Source of the DNA: Flavobacteriaceae bacterium
Lineage (GTDB): Bacteria > Bacteroidota > Bacteroidia > Flavobacteriales > Flavobacteriaceae
Reading direction: 5' to 3'
Assembly (NCBI GenBank): GCA_029942185.1
Contig: JAOZTK010000003.1
Location: 1-44,564, forward strand
DNA length: 44,564 nucleotides
A program made the position numbers and the translations under genes. Below are positions 1 to 8,371 of this stretch, piece by piece. Each line of letters begins with the position of its first letter. Position 1 is the first letter of the stretch. The notes below the pieces were generated by a model. The model was given only the letters and a program-made list of their open reading frames with translations. It was not told the DNA's origin and made no database searches.

Positions 1-4
1 AAAT

Positions 5-55
5 GACCTAAAGTGTCATTTTTTTACTGTTTTGTGTCGCTTGTGCAACGATTAC
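5..55. repeat. 51-bp direct repeat, copy 1 (cassette-end-like)
   Basis: Positions 5-55 are identical, base for base, to 967-1017 (constant offset 962). On the minus strand, the coding strand of the neighbouring genes, each copy lies just downstream of a gene: this one after the RDD gene, the other after the HEAT-like gene. It contains a GTTGCACAAGCGAC-type motif. The match stops at position 4, so the window edge does not truncate it. The copies are too precise to be chance; the function is inferred, not known. Confidence 0.9.
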
Positions 56-73
56 AGTTGTTGGCAACTGTAA
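52..73. repeat. Perfect 9-bp-arm hairpin after the RDD gene
   Basis: TTACAGTTG and CAACTGTAA flank a four-base loop (TTGG). It lies about 20 bp past the RDD stop codon and overlaps the GTTGGCAACT arm at 60-69. That arm is the exact reverse complement of AGTTGCCAAC at 686-695, just upstream of the same gene. There is no U-run next to it in the minus direction, so it is not a standard terminator. Confidence 0.75.
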
Positions 74-93
74 CTTTTCAGAGTTATAGTCTG

Positions 94-672
94 TTATTTT
101 TCCTTTTTAGTTTTAATTACATATGTTTTTCCTATTCTGTCATGTAATGCTCTTTCCGTTTTTGTTTTGTCTGTCAGCAAAAAGATTATTTCAACGACAA
201 GAATTAACTGCATTAGGTTTGTGATATAATTTTGCATTGGATAATTGAGGGCTATTGCTTGACCATATTCAACAAATGAATTTATTTTTAAAATTTCTGG
301 ATTATTAAAAGCTAAATAAGATATTGGAATAAAGAATAAAGTAGGTAAAATTAATATTGAACTTCTTAGAAATGATTGTTGTAAAGTCAATTTATTAAAG
401 TCCGTATCAGTTACTTTTAAGTCTAATGCATATTTTCCAATTGTTGCTCCAAAATAATATTCCATCAGAGGCTTATAGAAAAACCCTATTAATGCCAATA
501 TCAAATACAGGCTAAAACTTTTATATTCAGTAATATTGAGATAAGTAACGGGTAAAACTATGAGCATTAATATAATTGCATCAGTCAAATAAGCTCCTGT
601 TCTTATCCAAAATTTTCCGTATTCAATATTTTCCTTATCAATATTATTTTCACTTAGTTCTTCTTTTTTCAT
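94..672 (-). CDS. RDD family integral membrane protein
   Basis: A 192-residue hydrophobic protein. Near the N-terminus it has RTGAYLTDAIILML, which fits the RDD signature in which an Arg and two Asp sit around the first membrane helix. The following hydrophobic stretches are at about residues 30-45, 53-70, 105-125 and 150-167, and the tail is Lys-rich. The segment GATIGKYALDLKV matches the usual RDD-domain centre. The family sits in the inner membrane; its role is mostly unknown, with some members implicated in ion or solute exchange. The start is a clear ATG with no in-frame alternative. The gene stands alone, bracketed by complementary 10-bp arms (60-69 and 686-695) and followed by the 51-bp repeat, which suggests accessory, possibly transferred DNA. 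Family call fairly sure; function unknown. Confidence 0.75.
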   Translation of the reverse strand: MKKEELSENNIDKENIEYGKFWIRTGAYLTDAIILMLIVLPVTYLNITEYKSFSLYLILALIGFFYKPLMEYYFGATIGKYALDLKVTDTDFNKLTLQQSFLRSSILILPTLFFIPISYLAFNNPEILKINSFVEYGQAIALNYPMQNYITNLMQLILVVEIIFLLTDKTKTERALHDRIGKTYVIKTKKEK

Positions 673-966
673 AGTATTTTTTTATAGTTGCCAACGGGAG
701 TCTGCGCACAAACTCACATTTCAATAGCCAAAGTTAACATATTACGTCAATAAGTAACTTATACCGTACTTAGTTTTGTTAATTTCCCTAAAAGTAAAAA
801 TTATTTTGATGCTTGTAGAGTTTTAAAAACACTAAGGCTACAAGCAAAGACTTGCTTTTTGTTTAAAACAAATAAAAGAGGCTGTAGTCGTCCAAATAAG
901 CCTTTTTAAGCCTTTCAAAAAATTACAAATATTTTATACAGAAAAAAGTGAAGTTTGCTTAAAAAC
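673..966. other. Gene-free spacer between two cassette-like units
   Basis: No convincing gene is present. Contents: AGTTGCCAAC at 686-695, pairing with the far side of the RDD gene; GCGCACAAAC at 704-713, partly complementary to the GTTGCACAAGC motif in the 51-bp repeat; and a perfect 9-bp inverted repeat TGCTTGTAG/CTACAAGCA at 810-818 and 838-846. Near 920-950 is an AT-rich stretch with two copies of AAGCCTTT. The layout resembles a long recombination-site spacer, but no integrase gene is in view. Confidence 0.5.
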
Positions 967-1017
967 GACCTAAAGTGTCATTTTTTTACTGTTTTGTGTC
1001 GCTTGTGCAACGATTAC
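967..1017. repeat. 51-bp direct repeat, copy 2 (cassette-end-like)
   Basis: Exact copy of 5-55. On the minus strand it starts 13 bp beyond the TTGTTGCCACC arm (1020-1030) that follows the HEAT-like gene. The two genes upstream of the copies are unrelated, so the repeat is tied to the gene end and not to a duplicated gene. This is the arrangement expected of cassette boundary sites. Confidence 0.9.
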
Positions 1018-1035
1018 CTTTGTTGCCACCAGTTT

Positions 1036-1983
1036 TTATTTCAGTTTTTCAATTGCTCCTTTCGGACTTGGAAAATGTGTTCCAACTCTTGGGTCCATTA
1101 TATTTCCACCAAATCCTGTTTCTTCGTCCGATTGATTTTCCACAATTCCCAATAGTTTTTCTTTGTATTTCTTTCCGCCAATTTTACTTAAAGACCAAAT
1201 TGCAATTACTTTTTCAAAGTTTTCATTCTGTTCATTATTCACAAAATCGAATAAATAGTCTTTAGTTTCTTCGTTATTTAAATTCGATAACAGTTGTAAT
1301 GCAGAAACTCTTGAATGAAAATTATCAGATTCCACAAACTTTTTAAGTCTTTCAAGCCCAATTGATATATCTAAAAGATAAGCTGTTTCTAATGTTGCGT
1401 GTTGAAGAAAGAAAGTTGAGATTTCATTTTCATCAAAACCTGCTGGGTCTTTGTCTATATTTTCATTTATAAGTTGAAGTACGTTTTCTCTATTGAATTC
1501 AGATGTCTTGTAGTAATTCCAAATTTCGGTATATGTTTTTTCATAAATAACTTGCGGAACTAACGCTTGGTGATAACTGTGTCTATAAGTTGCGTAAACA
1601 TTTTTATCTTCATCTAAAACTGCAAATCCAGAAGTTGGTGTAGGAATTGCATAATTTCCATCTTTCCTTTTTGTCAATAGAAAGTAGATAATTTGGTCTT
1701 TTTCAAAATCCAAATGAGTTCCGTGACCTGAAGAGCTTGTCATATTTAAAAGAGAAAATCCATTTATTAAAATTTTCCCTTCCAGTTTTTGATTTCCAAA
1801 ATATTTTAAGATTTCAATTTCAGTTCCAATACTATCAATATTACTTAAGACTTTTGCTAAAACAAAATAGTCGGCACTTTTTATTATTTCCTTTTGCCAA
1901 GGTTCGTCCCAAGTTTCCGCTGAAACTTTTGTTTGGATTGTCAATGTTAAAATAAGGAATAGAGCAATTTTTATTAATCTCAT
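1036..1983 (-). CDS. Secreted HEAT-repeat-like hypothetical protein
   Basis: A 315-residue protein with a Sec signal peptide (MRLIKIALFLILTL... cleaved near VSA-ET, residue 22). The first half (about 23-150) is beta-rich with no motif I recognise. The C-terminal part (about 185-290) has helical pairs such as RVSALQLLSNLNNEE and VIAIWSLSKIGG, which read like degenerate HEAT/armadillo repeats, often used for protein contacts. Periplasmic or surface location is likely. The gene is bracketed by its own complementary arms, 1020-1030 and 2000-2010, matching at 10 of 11 bases, and followed by the 51-bp repeat. No operon partner is evident. HEAT assignment is moderate; no function can be given. Confidence 0.6.
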   Translation of the reverse strand: MRLIKIALFLILTLTIQTKVSAETWDEPWQKEIIKSADYFVLAKVLSNIDSIGTEIEILKYFGNQKLEGKILINGFSLLNMTSSSGHGTHLDFEKDQIIYFLLTKRKDGNYAIPTPTSGFAVLDEDKNVYATYRHSYHQALVPQVIYEKTYTEIWNYYKTSEFNRENVLQLINENIDKDPAGFDENEISTFFLQHATLETAYLLDISIGLERLKKFVESDNFHSRVSALQLLSNLNNEETKDYLFDFVNNEQNENFEKVIAIWSLSKIGGKKYKEKLLGIVENQSDEETGFGGNIMDPRVGTHFPSPKGAIEKLK

Positions 1984-1999
1984 ATGTTTTTTTCAAATT

Positions 2000-2010
2000 G
2001 GTAGCAACAA
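2000..2010. repeat. Upstream arm of the HEAT-like gene unit
   Basis: GGTAGCAACAA on the plus strand is the reverse complement of TTGTTGCCACC (1020-1030) except for one base. It lies 17 bp before the ATG of the minus-strand gene. The corresponding arms of the RDD unit differ in sequence, so complementarity is private to each unit. Confidence 0.6.
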
Positions 2011-2011
2011 C

Positions 2012-2039
2012 CGTATAAAAACACCGGTGTTTTTATCCG
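2012..2039. repeat. Long palindrome upstream of the HEAT-like gene
   Basis: Positions 2015-2036 form a perfect 22-bp palindrome centred on ACACCGGTGT. With one mismatch (2014/2037) it extends to 2012-2039. It is followed by the small palindrome GCTATAGC at 2041-2048. It would form a 13-14 bp hairpin with almost no loop in single-stranded DNA. From memory, similar CGCTATAGCGCGG elements recur beside accessory genes in Bacteroidota; this was not checked. Confidence 0.8.
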
Positions 2040-2180
2040 CGCTATAGCATCTGCTAATGTAAAGAAAATAATTAAAATTTGAAATAGGTCTTTATTTTTT
2101 TAAAACAACAAAGATTTATGTAAGAATTTACTTTATTCAGAAGTGGTTTATAGTATCTTTACAGAAATATTATATAAATA

Positions 2181-3689
2181 ATGGAACGAAAAGAAGAATT
2201 TTTCAATTATATTACAGAAGGCTATAAAACAAAAGGAGATTTTATCATTTTAGGATCGGCCATGTTAGATGGTGAAACTCTAAAAGATGCTTATGTAAAA
2301 GTGCCTTTACGTACACTAAACAGACACGGATTGATAGCCGGTGCTACAGGTACCGGAAAAACAAAAAGTTTACAAGTATTAGCTGAAAACCTTTCTGAAA
2401 AAGGAATTCCTGTATTGTTGATGGATGTAAAAGGTGATTTAAGTGGTTTGGCGAAACCAAGTCCCGGTCATCCAAAAATTGATGAAAGACAAGCTGCTAT
2501 AGGATTGCCCTTTAAAGGAAAAGCCTTCCCTGTTGAAATATTGACTATTTCCGTACAAGATGGTGTTCGAATGCGAGCGACAGTTTCTGAATTTGGTCCG
2601 GTGCTCTTGTCTAGAATATTGAATCTTACAGATACCCAATCCGGTATCGTTTCTATATTATTTAAGTATTGTGACGATAATAAACTTCCTCTGTTAGACC
2701 TAAAAGATTTTAGAAAAATATTACAATACTCCACTAATGAAGGTAGAGAAGAAATACAATCTGAATATGGTCGTATTTCAACTGCGAGTACAGGTAGTAT
2801 TTTACGAAAAGTAGTTGAATTGGAACAACAAGGCGGGGATTTGTTTTTTGGAGAAAAATCATTTGATGTAGCTGATTTGACACGAATTGACGAAAACGGT
2901 CGTGGTGTTATTTCGGTATTACGACTTACGGATATTCAAGATAAACCAAAACTATTCTCAACCTTTATGCTGCAACTTCTCGCGGAGGTCTATACGACTT
3001 TTCCGGAACAAGGAGACAGTGATCAACCCGAATTGGTCATCTTTATAGATGAAGCACATTTGGTGTTTAAAGAAGCATCGAAAACTCTGCTGTCTCAAAT
3101 AGAAAGTGTGGTTAAATTAATTCGTTCCAAAGGTGTGGGAATCTACTTTGTAACACAAAATCCAAAAGATGTTCCTCAAGATGTTCTTGCACAACTGGGA
3201 ATGAAAATACAACACGCTTTACGCGCATTTACTGCAAAAGACAGAAAAGCCATTAAATTAGCTTCAGAAAACTACCCGGATTCTGACTATTACGATACAG
3301 ATAAAGCTCTTACAGAATTAGGTATAGGAGAAGCTTTTGTATCTGTTTTAGACAGAAAAGGTCGTCCGACTCCACTAGCAGCAACGATGATGCGCGCTCC
3401 TATGAGTAGAATGGATATTTTGGATAAAAATGAACTAAAAGAATTAATAAATAATTCTCAAATAGCAAGTAGATATAACGAAGAAATTGATAGAGAAAGT
3501 GCCTATGAAATATTAAATAAAAAAATTGATACGGTTCATAAAGAACACAAAGAAGAAGAGAAGGAAAAAAAGAAAAAAACAAGTAGTAGTTCACGAAAAA
3601 GCACACGTATGAATCCTGTTGTAAAAGTACTAACCAGTGCTACTTTTATCAGAGGTGCCTTAGGAATATTAAAAAAATTAATGCGGTAA
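2181..3689 (+). CDS. HerA-like ATPase, DUF853 family
   Basis: A 502-residue FtsK/HerA-type ATPase of the DUF853 group. The Walker A motif GATGTGKT is at residues 54-61, followed by VLLMDVKGDLSGLA. Walker B is IFIDEAHL with D290-E291, and a sensor-like IYFVTQNPKDVP follows. The tail is Lys- and Ser-rich (about 455-480). Length is normal for the family. HerA proteins are hexameric DNA translocases; archaeal HerA works with the nuclease NurA, but no nuclease gene is adjacent here and the bacterial DUF853 role is unclear. A TATCTTTA element at 2154-2161 may be its -7 box. It appears monocistronic and is the first core-type gene after the accessory zone. Family call sure; substrate unknown. Confidence 0.88.
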   Translation: MERKEEFFNYITEGYKTKGDFIILGSAMLDGETLKDAYVKVPLRTLNRHGLIAGATGTGKTKSLQVLAENLSEKGIPVLLMDVKGDLSGLAKPSPGHPKIDERQAAIGLPFKGKAFPVEILTISVQDGVRMRATVSEFGPVLLSRILNLTDTQSGIVSILFKYCDDNKLPLLDLKDFRKILQYSTNEGREEIQSEYGRISTASTGSILRKVVELEQQGGDLFFGEKSFDVADLTRIDENGRGVISVLRLTDIQDKPKLFSTFMLQLLAEVYTTFPEQGDSDQPELVIFIDEAHLVFKEASKTLLSQIESVVKLIRSKGVGIYFVTQNPKDVPQDVLAQLGMKIQHALRAFTAKDRKAIKLASENYPDSDYYDTDKALTELGIGEAFVSVLDRKGRPTPLAATMMRAPMSRMDILDKNELKELINNSQIASRYNEEIDRESAYEILNKKIDTVHKEHKEEEKEKKKKTSSSSRKSTRMNPVVKVLTSATFIRGALGILKKLMR

Positions 3690-3834
3690 ATAGCACTTTT
3701 TTTTTTTTTGGTTGTTTTGTCATTTTTTATCATTTTCGTTTGACAGAATTTAAAAAAAAAACAGGATGTTATGAGTTTTTCAAACTAAACTACCAATATT
3801 ATTAAGTTGTCATGTTAATTAAATTACACAAATA

Positions 3835-4407
3835 ATGAAAATTTATAAAGCGATTTTTGTACTAGTTGTCACTTTTTTAATTGGTATCAGTTGTAGTAAA
3901 AATTCAAATTTTCTAATTGAGAAGAACAGAGTTGGAAAGCTTAATAAAACCACTAAAGTATTTGAACTCTCAAATATTTTTGCAAAGGATTCTATAGTAG
4001 AAAAACTGAGTAAAAACAAGGCAAACCAGGGTACAAAAAGCAAGTATTTTAGAGAGGATGACCAATATTTGATTTATGATAAAAAAGGAAAACATCTGTT
4101 GACCATTATTCCAATTCAACAACATGACTCACTCTCAAAGCTAAAAAGTGTTGAAATATTCAGCAACAGATTTAAAACAAAGAAAGGGGTTTCCTTGTAT
4201 TCACCTTTTAAAGATATAATAGCTTCCTACCCAATAAGTATAACCAATACTTTAACATCTGCACATATTGATATTGATGACCTCAACGCTACAATGGCAA
4301 TTGATAAAAAGGAAATAGGTATCAATGAGTTTAATCGTGAAAAGATTAATATAAATCAAATTCCAAGTCTGGCAAAAATCAAACATTTTACTGTTTGGTT
4401 TAACTAG
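3835..4407 (+). CDS. Putative lipoprotein, unknown function
   Basis: A 190-residue protein with a lipoprotein signal, MKIYKAIFVLVVTFLIGISC, and the lipobox Cys at residue 20. The rest is polar and alternates short beta-like segments; I recognise no domain or catalytic motif. It follows the HerA-like gene after 145 bp of AT-rich DNA with a long T-run (about 3700-3712), so it is probably a separate unit. It converges on folD with 64 bp between. Envelope location is well supported; function cannot be stated. Confidence 0.65.
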   Translation: MKIYKAIFVLVVTFLIGISCSKNSNFLIEKNRVGKLNKTTKVFELSNIFAKDSIVEKLSKNKANQGTKSKYFREDDQYLIYDKKGKHLLTIIPIQQHDSLSKLKSVEIFSNRFKTKKGVSLYSPFKDIIASYPISITNTLTSAHIDIDDLNATMAIDKKEIGINEFNREKININQIPSLAKIKHFTVWFN

Positions 4408-4471
4408 CGTTTTGTTTTTAAGAACCCAAAACCTAGAACCCTACTAACATCTATCCCATCAGTGTCGATTA

Positions 4472-5350
4472 TTAAGAATTTAACTTTTTATTTGCCGAAA
4501 GCGTATTCTTTAACAACATCGCAATAGTCATGGGTCCTACGCCTCCCGGAACCGGGGTTATATAGGCGGCTTTTTTGCTGACACTTTCAAAATGCACATC
4601 CCCGGCTAAACGATATCCTCGTTTGCGTGTGGCGTCTTTAAGTCTTGTAATTCCAACATCGATAATCGTTACTCCTTCACGAACCATATCACCGGTAAGA
4701 AATTCTGCAACACCCAATGCTACCACGATAATATCCGCTTTTTGTGTAATTTCTTTTATGTTTTTCGTACGACTGTGAACCAAAGTAACGGTGGCATTAC
4801 CAAAGTCTCTTTTTTGACTTAATAAGATGCTTATAGGGCGTCCCACAATATGACTTCTACCGATTACCACTACATTTTTACCGGAAGTTTCAATCTTATA
4901 ACGTTTTAATAATTCCATAATTCCATAAGGCGTTGCAGAAAGAAAGCTCGGGAGATCCAAGGTCATCTTACCAACATTGGTTGGGTGGAATCCATCTACA
5001 TCTTTATCGGGATCAACTGCCATTAGAACCTTTTGTTCATCGATATGTTCTGGTAGCGGTAATTGAACAATATAACCATCTATTTCAGCATCTTTATTTA
5101 ACAATGCCAATTCGTGTAATAATTGTTCTTCGGTTATGTCTTCGGGCAAATCAATTAAGGTAGAATTAAACCCCACGCGTTCACAAGCTTTGACTTTACT
5201 GTTAACATAGGTTAAACTGGGTCCGAAATTTCCTACGATTACCGCGGCAAGATGTGGTATTTTACCTTTGTTTTTCTTTATTTTTTCTACTTCTAATGCA
5301 AGTTCATCTTTTATTTCAGCAGCTGTTTGTTTACCGTCTAATAGTATCAT
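4472..5350 (-). CDS. folD: Bifunctional methylenetetrahydrofolate dehydrogenase/cyclohydrolase
   Basis: FolD interconverts 5,10-methylene-THF and 10-formyl-THF in the cytosol, supplying one-carbon units for purines and formyl-Met. The 292 residues match the family. The YVNSK motif (Y48, K52) carries the catalytic lysine. [14 protein letters not shown] and the C-terminal [15 protein letters not shown] are signature segments, and [13 protein letters not shown] marks the NADP-binding fold. Its ATG lies inside the end of the upstream glycosyltransferase gene (20-bp overlap), which suggests translational coupling, although the two proteins share no pathway. Identification is firm. Confidence 0.97.
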   Translation of the reverse strand: MILLDGKQTAAEIKDELALEVEKIKKNKGKIPHLAAVIVGNFGPSLTYVNSKVKACERVGFNSTLIDLPEDITEEQLLHELALLNKDAEIDGYIVQLPLPEHIDEQKVLMAVDPDKDVDGFHPTNVGKMTLDLPSFLSATPYGIMELLKRYKIETSGKNVVVIGRSHIVGRPISILLSQKRDFGNATVTLVHSRTKNIKEITQKADIIVVALGVAEFLTGDMVREGVTIIDVGITRLKDATRKRGYRLAGDVHFESVSKKAAYITPVPGGVGPMTIAMLLKNTLSANKKLNS

Positions 5351-6776
5351 TTTTTTTTAATTTATAGATGTATATATGTATTCTGAATTTTTTAAACTCC
5401 TTTATAATCACGTAATTATTATCTAAATTTGAATATTCATCATCTTTAAGGTTAAAAATATTTGAATAAAAAAGATAATTATTTTTCCCGTTATATCTTT
5501 GAAAAGCACGCGAATCCCCAGTAAAATCAATAGCATCCATAGGAAAAGTATTTATTGAAAACGAACCGGTTTCCGCTATTTCTATATTGTTTTTATCCAT
5601 ATAATTTATCGCTTTTAATCGTAGGCTATGATAGGGGATATGTGCGAGTGAAGCGTCCCAACCTTGGGCGATATTTCTTGGATAAATCCACAAATTGCCC
5701 GTTAATAAAGCTATAAACAAAAAGCTGTAAATAATTCTTCTTTTTTTATAAAACCGTATCAAAATGATATAAGACAAAAATACAATTACAATATTTGCAC
5801 TGATAAAATAACGGTGTCCCATGGTATTTGTCGAGAGTAAATTAGTAACAGAAACCACAATTATCGAACTGATTGCAAGTAATAGCAATTGTTTGACCTC
5901 TTTTGTAAACAACTTTTTTTTGAATCGAATAAAGCTAAAAATCAGAAAAATAAAAATAAAGACTCTTCCGAAGTCTAAAAATCTATGTCCGAATATCACA
6001 AAGTTTTTTAGAAATATTTCAGGAGAGGCGAAGTGCCAAAATCCCGACCAGGGTGATTCCGGATGGGTTTGTATGTAACCTTTTGTAAAAAGTCTCCATA
6101 AGATATAGATTACTCCGGGTAAACTACCCAACAAATAACTCAGAAAAAATTTGGGTTTTAGCAATGCTTTTAAACCTTTTTTTTCAATTGTTAAAATAGA
6201 AATCGATTCAAAAATAAAAATACCGGCAGCGAGCATCATGCTTCTTAAACTGATAATACTAAGAAAGGCCAAAGCGAGTATTTTCAGATAATACTTATCG
6301 TATAAAATTGCATTTACCGCTAATAGAAAAAAGAAAAGGAAAATAATTTCAGGATTTACAACAAAAAACTGTACGCTTAAAGTGGGATCTACAACAACGA
6401 GTAAGAAAGCAAAAAAAGCTAGGAAATTATTTTTTAAATAATAGTTGACAAATAGATGAAGCTGGTAAAAAAAACCTATGATAAAGGGCAAGATCACAAG
6501 ATGACTAACCCATAGTTTGTGTCCCAAAACCTTCCATGCGCTTGCCAGTAAAAAAGCTAAAAATGGCGGATGTCCAGTATCGATTGCAATCGGAAAATTC
6601 CAATTGAAAATACCGTGGTAATACAAGTGATTCCCCATAATGGAGCTAAACAAGATATTATCCCAAAACATTCCATTGTTGCGCGCAAAAGCAAAAATCA
6701 CTAGTCCTAAGCCTGTATAAAAGGCAATTCTATTCTGTTTCTTTAAAAAAAAACGGTCTATAAAATTGAGAGTCAT
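5331..6776 (-). CDS. GT39-like polytopic membrane glycosyltransferase (copy 1)
   Basis: A 481-residue protein with about ten hydrophobic helices and a short soluble C-terminus (about 400-481). The first periplasmic loop holds [10 protein letters not shown]; an acidic residue followed by HPP is characteristic of GT39/ArnT-like transferases that use polyprenyl-phosphate sugars. These enzymes add sugars to lipids or proteins on the outer face of the inner membrane; donor and acceptor are unknown here. It is clearly paralogous to the gene at 6866-8293 (for example [11 protein letters not shown] and RSMMLAAG are shared), so this is a tandem duplication. Its 3' end overlaps folD. Fold call is good, substrate unknown. 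Confidence 0.78.
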   Translation of the reverse strand: MTLNFIDRFFLKKQNRIAFYTGLGLVIFAFARNNGMFWDNILFSSIMGNHLYYHGIFNWNFPIAIDTGHPPFLAFLLASAWKVLGHKLWVSHLVILPFIIGFFYQLHLFVNYYLKNNFLAFFAFLLVVVDPTLSVQFFVVNPEIIFLFFFLLAVNAILYDKYYLKILALAFLSIISLRSMMLAAGIFIFESISILTIEKKGLKALLKPKFFLSYLLGSLPGVIYILWRLFTKGYIQTHPESPWSGFWHFASPEIFLKNFVIFGHRFLDFGRVFIFIFLIFSFIRFKKKLFTKEVKQLLLLAISSIIVVSVTNLLSTNTMGHRYFISANIVIVFLSYIILIRFYKKRRIIYSFLFIALLTGNLWIYPRNIAQGWDASLAHIPYHSLRLKAINYMDKNNIEIAETGSFSINTFPMDAIDFTGDSRAFQRYNGKNNYLFYSNIFNLKDDEYSNLDNNYVIIKEFKKFRIHIYIYKLKKNDTIRR

Positions 6777-6865
6777 AATAATACTTGCTTATGGATGGAG
6801 AATAGATAGTTCGTCTACAAAACTATAAAAAATAAACGTATCCAACGTGTCATTCTCAGCGACAT

Positions 6866-8293
6866 TTAGTCCTTTAATTTATATATAAACAAATGGATTC
6901 CCCTTTTTCGAAATTCCCGTATAATTGTATAGTTCGTGTCCAGGTTTTTGTATTGCTCATCGGTTAAATTGAAAACATCGGCGTAAAAAATATAAGCATT
7001 TTTAGACGTATATGTTTCAAAGTGTCGCATATCACCACTTAAATCTACGTTATCAATACGAGTAGCATTTGGGAAGAATGTAGCAGTTTCCTCTATTTTT
7101 ATATTGTTTTTATCCATGTATTTAATAGCGTCTTGACGCAATTGAAAATAAGGAACATGTGCTAAAGAAGCATCCCAACCTTGTGCAATATCTCTTGGAT
7201 AAATCCATAGATTTCCGGTAATTAAACCTATAAATAGCAGTGAATAAATAATTTTTTTGTTTTTATAGAATTGACTCATTATCAGGAAACCTATAAGAGC
7301 AATAGCAATAAATGAAGTGATAAAATACCTGTGTCCCATTGTGTTTGTAGCAATTAAACTTGTAATTGTTACTACAAAAACAGATGTGATAGCGAGTAAT
7401 AAAAGTTGTTTGATTTCCTTTGTGAAAAGTAGTTTTTTAAAACGAAATACACTATAAATAATAAATAATAAAATAAATACTCTACCGAAATCAGCATACC
7501 GATGTCCTAAAACAAGGATGTTTCTTAAAAATATTTGAGGGGAAGCTACTTGCCACAATTCAGCCCATGGGGAATCCGGGTGTGATTGCAACCATCCTTT
7601 AGTCATTAATCTCCAGATAACAAACAAAACGCCCGGAATACTTCCAAGTACATAACTCAAAATAAACTTTGTATTCAAAATGGACTTAATTTTTTGTTTA
7701 TTTATAAATGCATAATTTAAAAACTCAAAAAGAAAAACACCTGCAGCCAACATCATACTCCTATAACTGACGATACTCAAGAAAAATAATGCAACAATTT
7801 TTAAATAATACTTGTCGTACAATATGGCGTTAATCGCTAAAAAGAAAAAGAACAATGAAATTATTTCTGGATTGACCAACACAAATTGTGCGGATAGGGT
7901 AGGGTCGACAGCGATAAATATAAATGCGAAGAATGCCAGTGTAGTATTCTTTACATAATAACTGACAAACAAGTGCAACTGATACAGCAGACCTATTGAA
8001 AATGGCAATATAAGCAGATGACTTACCCATAAATTATGTCCAAATAATTTCCATACAATAGCGAGTAAAAATCCTAAGAAAGGCGGGTGACCCGGATCAA
8101 AACTGTCGGGGATGTACCAATTAAAAACACTGTTTTCATAGAGTTGATTCCCCAACCTTGACGCAAACAATACATTGTCCCAAAACATCCCATTATTACG
8201 GGATAAAAAAAAGATTAATATCCCTATTAGACTAAAAAAAAGTGTCTTGTAAAGTTTGTTGTTAAAAATGACATCTATAAACTTTAATTTCAT
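6866..8293 (-). CDS. GT39-like polytopic membrane glycosyltransferase (copy 2)
   Basis: A 475-residue paralogue of the next gene downstream, colinear over the whole length. It shares RNNGMFWDN near the N-terminus, the acidic DPGHPPFLGF loop, [20 protein letters not shown] and [11 protein letters not shown]. Membrane helices alternate as in copy 1. The C-terminal soluble part (about 400-475) diverges more than the core, which suggests a different acceptor or partner. Spacing to copy 1 is 89 bp without an evident terminator, so the order copy 2, copy 1, folD is probably one transcript. It probably glycosylates an envelope molecule; the reaction cannot be specified from sequence. Confidence 0.78.
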   Translation of the reverse strand: MKLKFIDVIFNNKLYKTLFFSLIGILIFFLSRNNGMFWDNVLFASRLGNQLYENSVFNWYIPDSFDPGHPPFLGFLLAIVWKLFGHNLWVSHLLILPFSIGLLYQLHLFVSYYVKNTTLAFFAFIFIAVDPTLSAQFVLVNPEIISLFFFFLAINAILYDKYYLKIVALFFLSIVSYRSMMLAAGVFLFEFLNYAFINKQKIKSILNTKFILSYVLGSIPGVLFVIWRLMTKGWLQSHPDSPWAELWQVASPQIFLRNILVLGHRYADFGRVFILLFIIYSVFRFKKLLFTKEIKQLLLLAITSVFVVTITSLIATNTMGHRYFITSFIAIALIGFLIMSQFYKNKKIIYSLLFIGLITGNLWIYPRDIAQGWDASLAHVPYFQLRQDAIKYMDKNNIKIEETATFFPNATRIDNVDLSGDMRHFETYTSKNAYIFYADVFNLTDEQYKNLDTNYTIIREFRKRGIHLFIYKLKD

Positions 8294-8371
8294 GTGACTG
8301 GGGTTTATGGAGTGTGCTGTTTTAACAAATTAGTAATGAGAGTTCTACTTTTACGTTTTAGGCTCTTTAAC

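Noticed and set aside
955-1265. Two overlapping plus-strand frames opposite the HEAT-like gene and the repeat
   Set aside because: Cys/Phe-rich translations typical of antisense of AT-rich coding DNA; no start context.
1-2050. Classical integron with attC sites
   Set aside because: No intI gene in the window, and the core motifs do not fit the RYYYAAC/GTTRRRY consensus; kept only as a cassette-like finding.
4408-4471. AACCCAAAACCTAGAACCC stretch as a functional site
   Set aside because: Simple imperfect repeat between convergent genes; no hairpin, promoter or conserved motif can be argued.
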